In this document: positions 21,462 to 29,604 of the stretch, in pieces
Position numbering within the stretch: the first letter of the stretch is position 1
Layout of the letters: the number at the start of each line of letters is the position of its first letter
NCBI RefSeq assembly: GCF_000621445.1
Contig: NZ_JHYI01000036.1
Coordinates: 1-47,822, forward strand
Source of the DNA: Alkalihalobacillus bogoriensis ATCC BAA-922
GTDB taxonomy: Bacteria; Bacillota; Bacilli; Bacillales; Bacillaceae_F
Direction of reading: 5' to 3'
Length of the DNA: 47,822 nt
Notes under the pieces: generated by a model
Databases searched by the model: none
What the model saw: the letters and a program-made list of their open reading frames with translations, nothing else
Told to the model about the DNA's origin: nothing
Made by a program: the position numbers and the translations under genes

Positions 21462-22985
21462 ATGGTTTCATTACAACAATTGTTACATGCAACAGCCGTA
21501 CAAGAGGCAAAACAAGAACAAGACATTGACATTACAGGAATCTCCTATCACTCAAAAAAAGTGGAAAAAGGTCAGCTTTTTGTATGTATACGAGGATATA
21601 AAACAGATGGACATAAATTTTTACCGAATGCAGTAAGCAATGGTGCGGTGGCTGCCATTGTGGAAGAATTTCAAGATGATGTGGAAATTCCACAATTTTT
21701 AGTAAAAAATAGTAGGATTGCGTTAGCTCAATTAGGCGCTGCGTTTTATGGAAATCCATCTGGAAAAATGAAAATGATCGGTATAACCGCAACAAATGGG
21801 AAAACAACAACGACGTATATGACAAATGCCATGTTAGAAAACCATGGTTATAAAACAGGGTTAATTGGTACGGTTTCGATAAAGATTGACGATACATCAA
21901 TTCCTTCAGAATTAACAACACCTGAATCTCTTGATTTACAGTTTTATTTAAAACAAATGCATGACAAAGCTGTTAGCCATGTAAGTATGGAAGTATCTTC
22001 TGCTGCATTAGAAACCTATCGTGTTGAAAAAGTGGACTATGATATAGTCGCCTTCAATAACATTAGCCGCGAACACATTGATTCCCATGGAACATTTGAA
22101 AAATACTTTGAAGCAAAATCAAGTTTAATTACAGAAGCTAATGAAAAAAGTGTAGCTATTTTGAATTTAGATTGTCCATATTCAGCGTCGCTAGCCGATA
22201 AAACAAAGGCATCTGTTATTACATTTGGTCTTGAACAGTCAACAGGCCATATTCATTGTAAAAATTTAGATTTAACGACAGGACGAGCAAAATTTACTTA
22301 TGAGATTAAGAAACCTTTTTCTTATGATCATCAAGAGTTTTCTCCTGGTGAGTTTACCGTTGAACTTTCGGTACCTGGGCTACATTCTGTTTATAATTCA
22401 ATGGTGGCGATTACCGTTGCTCTTCTATCTGGAGTATCCATCCAAACGATTCAAGAAACAATGAAGGCATTTGGTGGAGTAGAAAGACGCTTTGAGTTTG
22501 TGTACGAAAAAGATTTTAAAATTATTGATGACCATTTCGCCAATCCAGGAAATATCAATGTGACATTACAAACGTTAAAATATATGGATTTTGATCAATT
22601 GCATCTCGTATATGCCATTCGTGGAGAACGAGGACCTACAGTGAACAAAGAGAATGCAGAAGCGATTGTCGAATGGGCAAAAAAATTAAACTTAGAAGAA
22701 ATCATTGCTACTAAAAGTGTGTCTCATGTAACGGATAAAGATAAAGTGACAGATGAGGAAGTTAATGTGTTTATGGATGTTATGTTTCAGGCAAACATCA
22801 AAGTAACTTTACTTGAAGAGCTACCAGATGCTACGGCTTATGCCCTTACAAAAGCAGGGCAAGGAGATTTAGTTCTGTTAGCTGGATGTCAAGGTATGGA
22901 TCATGGTGCGGAAATTATGTTGCACCAAATTAATAAACAAAATCCTGAAGATCCGCAATCCACTTCTCTCTCTTTTACAACATAA
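21462..22985 (+). CDS. MurE-like Mur ligase with divergent substrate motifs
   Basis: A 507-residue Mur ligase with three recognisable domains. ATP site: GITATNGKTTTTY (from residue 107). The TTPES motif and the carbamylated-lysine motif YFEAKSSL (Lys219) are kept. Positions that in MurE contact substrate differ: MEVSSHAL is MEVSSAAL (176-183), the PGRME loop is GVERRFEF, DYAHTPD is DDHFANPG, the DNPR motif for diaminopimelate is absent, and GKGHE is CQGMDHGAE. It therefore probably adds a different amino acid or uses a different acceptor than housekeeping MurE. AAAGGGG precedes the ATG, 18 bases after the ATP-grasp gene. Confidence 0.87.
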   Translation: MVSLQQLLHATAVQEAKQEQDIDITGISYHSKKVEKGQLFVCIRGYKTDGHKFLPNAVSNGAVAAIVEEFQDDVEIPQFLVKNSRIALAQLGAAFYGNPSGKMKMIGITATNGKTTTTYMTNAMLENHGYKTGLIGTVSIKIDDTSIPSELTTPESLDLQFYLKQMHDKAVSHVSMEVSSAALETYRVEKVDYDIVAFNNISREHIDSHGTFEKYFEAKSSLITEANEKSVAILNLDCPYSASLADKTKASVITFGLEQSTGHIHCKNLDLTTGRAKFTYEIKKPFSYDHQEFSPGEFTVELSVPGLHSVYNSMVAITVALLSGVSIQTIQETMKAFGGVERRFEFVYEKDFKIIDDHFANPGNINVTLQTLKYMDFDQLHLVYAIRGERGPTVNKENAEAIVEWAKKLNLEEIIATKSVSHVTDKDKVTDEEVNVFMDVMFQANIKVTLLEELPDATAYALTKAGQGDLVLLAGCQGMDHGAEIMLHQINKQNPEDPQSTSLSFTT

Positions 22986-23038
22986 CAAAAAGCGTTAACA
23001 ATAAATGATGATTGATTCATAATGAAAGGTGATAGCAC

Positions 23039-24883
23039 ATGTGTGGGTTTGTAGGGTTTGCTCATAGTTCAGTTGATAACAAAACAGAAACGATCGAGAA
23101 AATGATGAATGCCATCATTCATAGAGGCCCTGATAGTGGTGGGGTTTATTCAGATCAGGATGTGACATTTGGTTTTAGAAGATTAATGATCATTGATTTA
23201 TCAGAAGAGGCAAGTCAGCCGATGTTTAATGAAGATAGGCGGTATGTCCTTGTTTTTAACGGTGAAATTTATAATTATCAAGAATTGCGGGAAGATTTAA
23301 TTGAAAAAGGTCATTCTTTTCAAAGTCATAGTGATAGTGAAGTCATCATCCATGGTTATGAAGAATATGGTGTAGACTTACTGCAAAAAGTCCGTGGAAT
23401 GTTTGCCTTTGCTATTTGGGATACAAAGGAAGAAACATTATTTATGGCGCGAGATTTTGTAGGGATTAAGCCATTATACTATTCACAAAATACGACAGAT
23501 GGCTCTCTTCTTTTTGGTTCAGAAATTAAATCTTTTCTCCATCAACCTGCCTTTAAAAAGGAATTAAACAAAAAGGCGCTCAAACCATATTTAACGTTTC
23601 AATACTCGGTTTTAGATGAAACGTTTTTTAAAGGTGTTTTTAAGCTAAAACCTGGCCATTATATGATTTATAAAAAAGGAAGTATGGAAATTAAACCGTA
23701 CTGGGATATTTCTTTTGATGAAAAAGAAAATAGTTTAGACCATTATATTAAAGAAATTAAAGCAACGTTAAAAGAGTCGGTGGAATACCATAAAATTAGT
23801 GATGTGAAAGTTGGTTCATTTTTATCTGGTGGTGTAGATTCTAGTTATATTACCGCATTGCTCATGCCAAATAAAACTTTTTCTGTCGGATTTAAAGACC
23901 ATGAAGGGATTTTTAATGAAACAAATTTAGCAGAGCGACTGTCTGATATATTAAAAATTGAAAATAATAAAAAAATGGTTGATGCAGATGAATTTTTTGA
24001 AAAAGTACCGACGATTCAATATCATATGGATGAACCTCAATCGAATCTATCATCTGTTCCATTATATTTCTTATCAGAGCTTGCTAGAAAGCATGTAACG
24101 GTTGTATTATCAGGCGAAGGCGCCGATGAAATATTCGGTGGGTATGTATGGTATCAAAATTCACCAAAGATGGAGAAGTATAAAAAGATTCCATTTGGCA
24201 TTCGACGTTCACTTTCTTCAATAAGCAAAAAGCTTCCTGAAAACCGTATTACATCTTTTCTCGTAAAAGGCGGTCTTAAAGTAGAAGAGCAATTTATTGG
24301 ACAAGCGAAAGTGTTCGAGGAACAAGATGCGCTAACCGTATTAAAAGAAGATTATCGAAATGCGCCATCCATTGAAAGTATCACGAAAGAATATTATGAC
24401 AATGTGAAAGATAAAGATGACTTAACAAAAATGCAGTATATTGATATGAAACTATGGTTACCAGGAGATATATTGCTTAAAGCCGATAAAATGAGTATGG
24501 CTCATTCGATTGAACTTCGTGTTCCGTTTTTAGATAAACAAGTCATGGAAATGGCGTCCCATATCCCAGCTCCTTTACGAGTGAATGAAACAAATACAAA
24601 GTTTGCACTAAGGGAAGCTTCCAATGAAGTGTTACCAGAAGAGTGGGCGAATCGGGAAAAAGTAGGGTTTCCAGTGCCGTTTCGTTACTGGATCAGGGAA
24701 GAAAAGTATTATAATCTAGTAAAAGAAGTGTTTCAATCAGAAGAAGCACATGAGTTTTTTAATGTTGAGGAACTCATGCGTTATTTAAATGAGCATTTCG
24801 AAGAAAAACATAATTATGCCAGATATATTTGGACTGTGTATGTATTTTTAGTATGGTATAAAAAATTTTTTAAAGAGTTATAA
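23039..24883 (+). CDS. asnO: AsnO/AsnB-type glutamine-dependent asparagine synthetase or amidotransferase
   Basis: A 614-residue class II amidotransferase, the same length as Bacillus AsnO (YisO). The N-terminal glutaminase begins MCGFVGF, with Cys2 as nucleophile after Met removal and the loop IIHRGPDSGG. The C-terminal synthetase domain has the PPi-loop SFLSGGVDSS and the Asp/Glu-rich ATP site LSGEGADEIFGGY. It should make an amide from glutamine-derived ammonia and an adenylated carboxylate. Next to two peptide-type ligases and a racemase, amidation of a bound aspartyl or glutamyl residue (as AsnH does in lactic bacteria) is as likely as free asparagine synthesis. AAAGGTGAT precedes the start. 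Confidence 0.88.
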   Translation: MCGFVGFAHSSVDNKTETIEKMMNAIIHRGPDSGGVYSDQDVTFGFRRLMIIDLSEEASQPMFNEDRRYVLVFNGEIYNYQELREDLIEKGHSFQSHSDSEVIIHGYEEYGVDLLQKVRGMFAFAIWDTKEETLFMARDFVGIKPLYYSQNTTDGSLLFGSEIKSFLHQPAFKKELNKKALKPYLTFQYSVLDETFFKGVFKLKPGHYMIYKKGSMEIKPYWDISFDEKENSLDHYIKEIKATLKESVEYHKISDVKVGSFLSGGVDSSYITALLMPNKTFSVGFKDHEGIFNETNLAERLSDILKIENNKKMVDADEFFEKVPTIQYHMDEPQSNLSSVPLYFLSELARKHVTVVLSGEGADEIFGGYVWYQNSPKMEKYKKIPFGIRRSLSSISKKLPENRITSFLVKGGLKVEEQFIGQAKVFEEQDALTVLKEDYRNAPSIESITKEYYDNVKDKDDLTKMQYIDMKLWLPGDILLKADKMSMAHSIELRVPFLDKQVMEMASHIPAPLRVNETNTKFALREASNEVLPEEWANREKVGFPVPFRYWIREEKYYNLVKEVFQSEEAHEFFNVEELMRYLNEHFEEKHNYARYIWTVYVFLVWYKKFFKEL

Positions 24884-24951
24884 AGTAAGGATTAATGCTG
24901 GTTTTCCCTTTTATGAGGGTACTTTATATCTAAATAGGAGGGATGTACGAG

Positions 24952-26025
24952 ATGAAAAAAATAGTCACCGTGTTAATGTTGCTACTTCTACTTGTTTTCA
25001 CAGTTGGTATGTTCAATCAAGAAGTCCTAAAAAATAGTAGAGATTATATGAGAGATCATAGTGTGTTCGAGGCTGCTAGTCAATTAATCAAGAAAACAAA
25101 ACAAGGAACAATCACAATTGAAAATGTCGATGTGATGCAGGAACCAGTTCGAGCTGCAGAGTATGTGGTAGTGAACAAAAGTACAGATGAAGAAGTGGCT
25201 GTGATCGTCACAGATGATAATGGGATAGGAACGTCGAAACCGATTCCGTTTGGGAAAACGTATCAAGTGATCCAGCGCTCTGTTGCTCATCCTTATCAAT
25301 TACAAGAAGATGAAGTTGTTATTGAATTAGAAGAAGATTACGAGCTCAAAATTGAGAATGAGCTTTTAGATTATGTAAAGGATATTCAGTATACGGACGG
25401 AAAGATTCAAATTACAGAATCGTATATTCCGGTAGCTACCCTCATGCAAAACCCTGAATTGCCAAATGGTTGTGAAATTGTTTCTTTAACAGCCGTTTTA
25501 AACTATTATGGTTATGATGTTTCAAAAACAACGATGGCTGACGACTTTTTACCGAAACAACCATTTGCTAGGCAAAATAATAAGTTATATGGTGCCAATC
25601 CGTATGAAGCCTATGCGGGTGAACCGAGAGACAGATCAGGTTTTTTCGTTTATGCACCACCGATTTTGCAAGCTGCAGAAGACTTTATGAGTACTGTGGA
25701 TAGCAATCATAAAGCGATTGATGTAAGTGGGAGTACAAGAGAAGAGCTTATTGAATATTTGAAACAGGGCATTCCTGTCGTCACATGGATGACATTAGAG
25801 TTAGATGCTCCAAGAGTGACGTATTCTTGGTATTTTCATGAAACAGAAGAATTTTTTGAAGCACCAGTTAATTTACATGCAACAGTCTTAAATGGCTTTA
25901 TTGGGGAAGATAAGGTACATGTCATGGACCCATTAAAAGGTCAAATGGTGTATAGCGCAGAAAATTACTTTACTAGCTATGATGCATTAGGTAGCCATGC
26001 TATGATCCTAGTCGAAGATGAATAA
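24952..26025 (+). CDS. Membrane-anchored C39-like cysteine peptidase
   Basis: A 357-residue protein with an N-terminal signal anchor (MKKIVTVLMLLLLLVFTVGM), a middle region of no recognised fold (about 40-155), and a C-terminal peptidase_C39_2-type papain-like domain. Catalytic candidates are the Cys in PNGCEIVSLTAVLNYYG, the His in NLHATVLNGF and the Asp in VMDPLKG. It should act outside the membrane. Position in the cluster suggests it trims or crosslinks the product, but this is inference. AGGAGGG touches ATG 24943 and lies 9 bases before ATG 24952, so 24952 is the start. Confidence 0.8.
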   Translation: MKKIVTVLMLLLLLVFTVGMFNQEVLKNSRDYMRDHSVFEAASQLIKKTKQGTITIENVDVMQEPVRAAEYVVVNKSTDEEVAVIVTDDNGIGTSKPIPFGKTYQVIQRSVAHPYQLQEDEVVIELEEDYELKIENELLDYVKDIQYTDGKIQITESYIPVATLMQNPELPNGCEIVSLTAVLNYYGYDVSKTTMADDFLPKQPFARQNNKLYGANPYEAYAGEPRDRSGFFVYAPPILQAAEDFMSTVDSNHKAIDVSGSTREELIEYLKQGIPVVTWMTLELDAPRVTYSWYFHETEEFFEAPVNLHATVLNGFIGEDKVHVMDPLKGQMVYSAENYFTSYDALGSHAMILVEDE

Positions 26026-26055
26026 TCCTTAATTTGAGATAAAGTAGGTTATATA

Positions 26056-26781
26056 ATGAAACAAAAAAGCTTAGGTGTGATAGGTGGGATGGGACCTAAG
26101 GCAACATCAGTTTTCTTTGAAAAAATCGTAGATAATACAGTTGCCAACAATGACCAAGACCATATTGATATGGTAATCCTAAATCATGCTTCATTACCAG
26201 ACCGAACGAATGTCATATTAGAAAACCAATCCACTCAGTTTGTTGAGCTCTTAATGAAAGACATTCATTTACTAGAAAAGGCCGAAGTGTCTCATATTGC
26301 AATACCATGTAATACGGCCCATTATTTTATTGACGAGCTTCAAACAAAAACAACAATCCCAATTATCAATATGGTTGAGGAAACAATTCGAGAAATCCAA
26401 AGGAAATATGGAAAAGGAAGTAAAGTAGGGATTTTAGCAACAAACGGTACGATACGAAGCGGCACATATAAAAAAGCATGTGAAAAATATGGGATGGAGT
26501 TAGTTGTTCCAGATGAAGCGATGCAAAATAATGTCATGAGTATTATTTACACGAATGTAAAAAGTAAGTTAAATGTAGATTCTACTGAAACAGAGGCCAT
26601 TATTCATCATCTTCATCAAAATGAAGGATGTCATTGTGTCATTTTAGCTTGTACGGAATTTTCTTGTATTGAGTTAAGCGAGGAGATTATGAAGGATTGT
26701 GTGGATGCGATGGATATTCTTGTAAACCGTTCGATTCGCTTTTCAGGAAAACAATCGAAAATAAAGCCAATTTCAAAGTGA
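26056..26781 (+). CDS. Aspartate/glutamate racemase family protein
   Basis: A 241-residue PLP-independent racemase of the RacX/YgeA/aspartate-racemase type. Both catalytic cysteines are present: Cys85 in IPCNTAHYF and Cys199 in LACTEFSC. The start GVIGGMGPKAT is characteristic. It should supply a D-amino acid, most simply D-Asp or D-Glu, in the cytoplasm. Its place behind an ATP-grasp ligase and an amidotransferase parallels the racD-asl pair of enterococci. The ribosome site is weak (AGTAGGTT), 30 bases behind the peptidase gene. Confidence 0.87.
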   Translation: MKQKSLGVIGGMGPKATSVFFEKIVDNTVANNDQDHIDMVILNHASLPDRTNVILENQSTQFVELLMKDIHLLEKAEVSHIAIPCNTAHYFIDELQTKTTIPIINMVEETIREIQRKYGKGSKVGILATNGTIRSGTYKKACEKYGMELVVPDEAMQNNVMSIIYTNVKSKLNVDSTETEAIIHHLHQNEGCHCVILACTEFSCIELSEEIMKDCVDAMDILVNRSIRFSGKQSKIKPISK

Positions 26782-26802
26782 AGTCAGCATAGGAGGTATG
26801 AC

Positions 26803-27009
26803 ATGAATTCAATTGAAATAGTGAATCTAAAGGAGTTCATTCATGACTCGTTTTCTGGTGGAGTGATGGTTAGGGAGTTAAGACTAACTCAAGCTGAGGC
26901 ATGTTATGTAAAAGAACATTATGTTGCGATGGATGTTGAAATAATGGATGACTACCGAGGAGAAGAAAAGCAGTGGTATAAGCTTTCAATTGGAATAAAG
27001 GAAAAGTAA
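26803..27009 (+). CDS. Small hypothetical protein (68 aa)
   Basis: I do not recognise this 68-residue protein. A strong AGGAGGT lies 5 bases before the ATG, and it sits 21 bases behind the racemase and directly before a strong terminator, so it is very likely a real last gene of the cluster. It is acidic with mixed alpha/beta character (LRLTQAEACYVKEHYVAMDV), no signal peptide, no membrane helix and a single cysteine. Confidence 0.7.
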   Translation: MNSIEIVNLKEFIHDSFSGGVMVRELRLTQAEACYVKEHYVAMDVEIMDDYRGEEKQWYKLSIGIKEK

Positions 27010-27013
27010 TGAA

Positions 27014-27052
27014 AGGTTGTCCTTTGGTTGAAACCAATGGACAACCTCTTTT
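27014..27052 (+). terminator. Terminator closing the 20.2-27.0 kb cluster
   Basis: AGGTTGTCCTTTGGTT and AACCAATGGACAACCT form a long stem with one mismatch, followed by CTTTT. Confidence 0.88.
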
Positions 27053-27069
27053 AAAAGATAAGAAAAATT

Positions 27070-27188
27070 TTTTGGTCTAGTAGCGAAGCTTTGAAAGCTT
27101 ATTCATGAAGATCACTTATGGTTCACTGTCAAAAGCAGGCAGGGCTCCGCACTTCGCTTGAAAGAAAAGACGCTCCAGCGTTTTTCTT
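27070..27188. repeat. Dispersed repeat, copy 1 (IS-end related)
   Basis: The 35 bases at 27070-27104 (TTTTGGTCTAGTAGCGAAGC and on) match 47591-47625 with two differences; there they lie at the end of a decayed IS4-type transposase frame. The part at 27158-27188 (GAAAAGACGCTCCAGCG then T-run) recurs at 41552-41586. The core AAGCTTTGAAAGCTT is a 15-nt palindrome, and GACGCTCCAGCGT plus T-run resembles a terminator. Confidence 0.65.
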
Positions 27189-27313
27189 ACTTCAAGGAAA
27201 TATTACCGGTATAAATAGTATTAAACAATGAGTAGAAAAAGACGATATAAACAAAAGAAAACAATCTTTTTATGATGAGATAGATGCGTAATGGGACGGA
27301 GAGGAGGATGACA

Positions 27314-28063
27314 ATGAAGCGTAAACAACGACAAGAGGATAAAGGGGCTCCAAAATGGATGGTCACCTTTTCGGACTTAATGACACTCATCCTTGTCTTT
27401 TTTATTTTGCTTTTTTCGATGTCGGTTGTCGATGCAGAGAAGTTCAGAGCCATTGCAGAATCCTTTCAACAACGTCAAGTGTTAGACTTTTTACCATCCG
27501 CAATTGACTTTGAATCACCAAAAGAGGATCGTGGGGAAGAACGTCGTGAGCCATTTGCTGAAGGAGAGTTTGGTGAAACTGAACATGACCAAACGATGGA
27601 TGAGCTATTGCAAGAGGTCCAAGAGTTTCTTGAAACAAATGAGCTGACAGAAGTGATTTCAGCTACTCGGGATGATCGTGGAGTTGTTCTTGTCTTAGAA
27701 GAAAGAACATTATTTAATCCAGCAGAAGCTGATATTTTACCAGAAGGACAAGCATTTTTAAATAAAGTCGGGACATTGTTAGTGGCAATTCCAAATATGA
27801 TTAAAGTTGAAGGTCATACAGATTCAGTACCGATTTCAACCTTTCGTTACCCATCAAACTGGGAATTATCGGGAGCAAGAGCTAGTAGTGTAATCCGTTA
27901 CTTATTAGATAATTATGATTTAGAGCCAAAACGATTTGTTGCCACTGGCTATGGAGAAACAAGACCTGTTGTTCCGAACACAACACCAGAAAACTTACAA
28001 CGTAATCGTCGTGCCGTCATTATCATTTTAGATCCGACTTATAATGATGATAATACATTCTAA
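27314..28063 (+). CDS. motS: MotS-type flagellar stator protein (MotB family, sodium type)
   Basis: A 249-residue stator B subunit: short basic N-terminus, one membrane helix with the ion-binding Asp21 in VTFSDLMTLILVFFILLFSM, a plug/linker region, then an OmpA-like peptidoglycan-binding domain with VEGHTDSVPIS and NWELSGARAS. The TFSDLMTLILVFFILLFSMS text fits MotS (partner of MotP, sodium-driven) better than proton-type MotB. MotP normally precedes motS in one operon; here no motA/motP gene is present and a repeat fragment lies upstream. The start at 27314 is set by AGGAGG 6 bases upstream. Confidence 0.86.
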   Translation: MKRKQRQEDKGAPKWMVTFSDLMTLILVFFILLFSMSVVDAEKFRAIAESFQQRQVLDFLPSAIDFESPKEDRGEERREPFAEGEFGETEHDQTMDELLQEVQEFLETNELTEVISATRDDRGVVLVLEERTLFNPAEADILPEGQAFLNKVGTLLVAIPNMIKVEGHTDSVPISTFRYPSNWELSGARASSVIRYLLDNYDLEPKRFVATGYGETRPVVPNTTPENLQRNRRAVIIILDPTYNDDNTF

Positions 28064-28121
28064 AATAAGCTTTCACAACTTCACTGCTAAATCAAAATTT
28101 TTATGCTTTCTTATCTTTTAA

Positions 28122-28165
28122 AAAAAGCATCCTAACGGTTATTTAAACCGAAAGGATGCTTTTTT
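28122..28165. terminator. Bidirectional terminator between motS and the carboxypeptidase gene
   Basis: AAAAAGCATCCT (28122-28133) and AGGATGCTTTTT (28153-28164) form a perfect 12-bp stem, with an inner CGGTT/AACCG helix. A-run and T-run serve the two convergent genes. Confidence 0.9.
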
Positions 28166-28166
28166 C

Positions 28167-29207
28167 TTAATTCAGATGCTCTTCAATATATTCTTCAAGT
28201 GTAATGTCCAATTCGAATATGTTAGCGGCATGCTCTTTGCCAACAAAGCGAAGATGCCAAGGTTCATACGTGTATCCTGTTATATCCTCTAGGCCTTCTG
28301 GGTAGCGAATAATGAATCCATATTTATGTGCATTTTCTGCAACCCATTTTCCTTCTTCTGTCTTCCCGAAATCTTGAGTGAGTTGGTAACCGACACTTTC
28401 ACTTGTGACATCCATCGCTAATCCGGTTTGATGCTCACTTTCTCCTGGAAAGGCACTAAACTGATTAGCCCATTGGAATCCTTCTCGTAAAACATAGTTC
28501 GGAAAAATATGCTTTTGGGTAGCAAAGCTTCGATAGCCTGAAAGTGCTTTAAGCTTAATTCCATTGTTGTAACTATCTTTAAAAAGCTCTTCTAATGCTT
28601 CGGCTGCTTCTTCTCGTAAATGATTTCTTTCTGCTTTATCTTCATAAACAAATGCAACATCAGGAATGACGAGGTTGCTTGGTGTATAATCTCGAGGAAG
28701 TCGGTATTGCTTGTTTATAAGGACGAGTATGTCATCTGGGTTTTTAACTTCTAGTTTTTTACTTGAGTCATAAGGGATTTCTTGCATCTCAGTATTAGAT
28801 ACCCAGCCCTCTAAATCATTTGCTGATATCTTAAACCAACCTTCTGTTTGCTCAATAACAAATACATGGTCTCCAAAATCAAGTGTGCCAATGACATCTG
28901 ATGTTTTATCTTTTTTTTCATAAACGGATACACCAGAATTTGATAATGCTAATGCTTCAAATAGCATCGATTCTGGAAGCTCAACAGCAGAAGCTAATAA
29001 TTCCTCTTCCCTTTTCTCAACTTCTTCCATTTCTTCGTTTGTTTTGTCTTGAAGTTGGTCGGGTTTTTCTTTTTTCTCAGGCTCTGAATCCTTCGCCTTT
29101 TCTTCAACCATATTTGCCTCTCCTATTGTATTAACGGAAGTTTCTGTATATAGATAACCTAAGATTAATAAAATCGGAATCATCACGGCGACTATCCATT
29201 TAACCAT
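28167..29207 (-). CDS. D-alanyl-D-alanine carboxypeptidase (VanY/LdcB, M15B) with SH3-like domain
   Basis: A 346-residue envelope enzyme. The N-terminal signal anchor (MVKWIVAVMIPILLILGYLY) is followed by a Glu/Lys-rich coiled stretch, a bacterial SH3 domain (about 88-140: GVSVYEKKDKTSDVIGTLDF), and an M15B peptidase domain with zinc ligands in SEHQTGLAMDV and EPWHLRF. It trims the terminal D-Ala of peptidoglycan stem peptides outside the membrane, like Bacillus YodJ. GGAGG lies 7 bases before the ATG. It converges on motS through a shared terminator. Confidence 0.9.
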   Translation of the reverse strand: MVKWIVAVMIPILLILGYLYTETSVNTIGEANMVEEKAKDSEPEKKEKPDQLQDKTNEEMEEVEKREEELLASAVELPESMLFEALALSNSGVSVYEKKDKTSDVIGTLDFGDHVFVIEQTEGWFKISANDLEGWVSNTEMQEIPYDSSKKLEVKNPDDILVLINKQYRLPRDYTPSNLVIPDVAFVYEDKAERNHLREEAAEALEELFKDSYNNGIKLKALSGYRSFATQKHIFPNYVLREGFQWANQFSAFPGESEHQTGLAMDVTSESVGYQLTQDFGKTEEGKWVAENAHKYGFIIRYPEGLEDITGYTYEPWHLRFVGKEHAANIFELDITLEEYIEEHLN

Positions 29208-29384
29208 TTTTTCGCCTCCACTTATTATCTACTAGACTATCATTTTACTTGTATTTGATAGATTTTTAAAGAGGGTGAATATGTGAAATTATTGGGTTCT
29301 AGAAAAAAGGATGTGCTGTTAAAAATTAGCGTGTTTTAATATGAAAAATATGCTATATTTATAGTAAATACGAACTAAAAATAG

Positions 29385-29475
29385 TAGAAAAAGGCAAACT
29401 TTTTGAAAAAAGAGGACGCAAAGCTACGGATCTAAGGTTGCGCAACAACTATGATAGCCGGGTTTCCTAACATTA
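29385..29475 (+). ncRNA. Cyclic-di-GMP-I (GEMM) riboswitch aptamer
   Basis: The GEMM-I core is clear: AGGCAAAC, a GAAA tetraloop helix, then GAGGACGCAAAGCTACGG, TCTAAGG, a TTGCGCAA hairpin and TATGATAGCCGGGTTTCC. GCTA pairs with TAGC in the second helix. A terminator follows within 10 bases and the gene downstream is a GGDEF cyclase, so the sensor watches the product of its own gene. A weak promoter with extended -10 TGCTATATT lies at 29351-29359. Confidence 0.92.
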
Positions 29476-29476
29476 G

Positions 29477-29506
29477 GCGACACTACTAGTGGTCGTTTTT
29501 TTTTAG
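29477..29506 (+). terminator. Riboswitch expression-platform terminator
   Basis: CGACAC pairs with GTGGTCG (one bulged G) around a TACTA loop, followed by eight T. It overlaps the end of the aptamer region. Whether ligand turns expression on or off cannot be read safely. Confidence 0.75.
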
Positions 29507-29604
29507 ATGTTAGTTAACATATACTGTTTAAACGATGGGACTTGGTCAATTTCTTATGTTTAACACTGAAGAAACATAAGGAAAAAGAGAAGGAAGTGGT
29601 TGCA

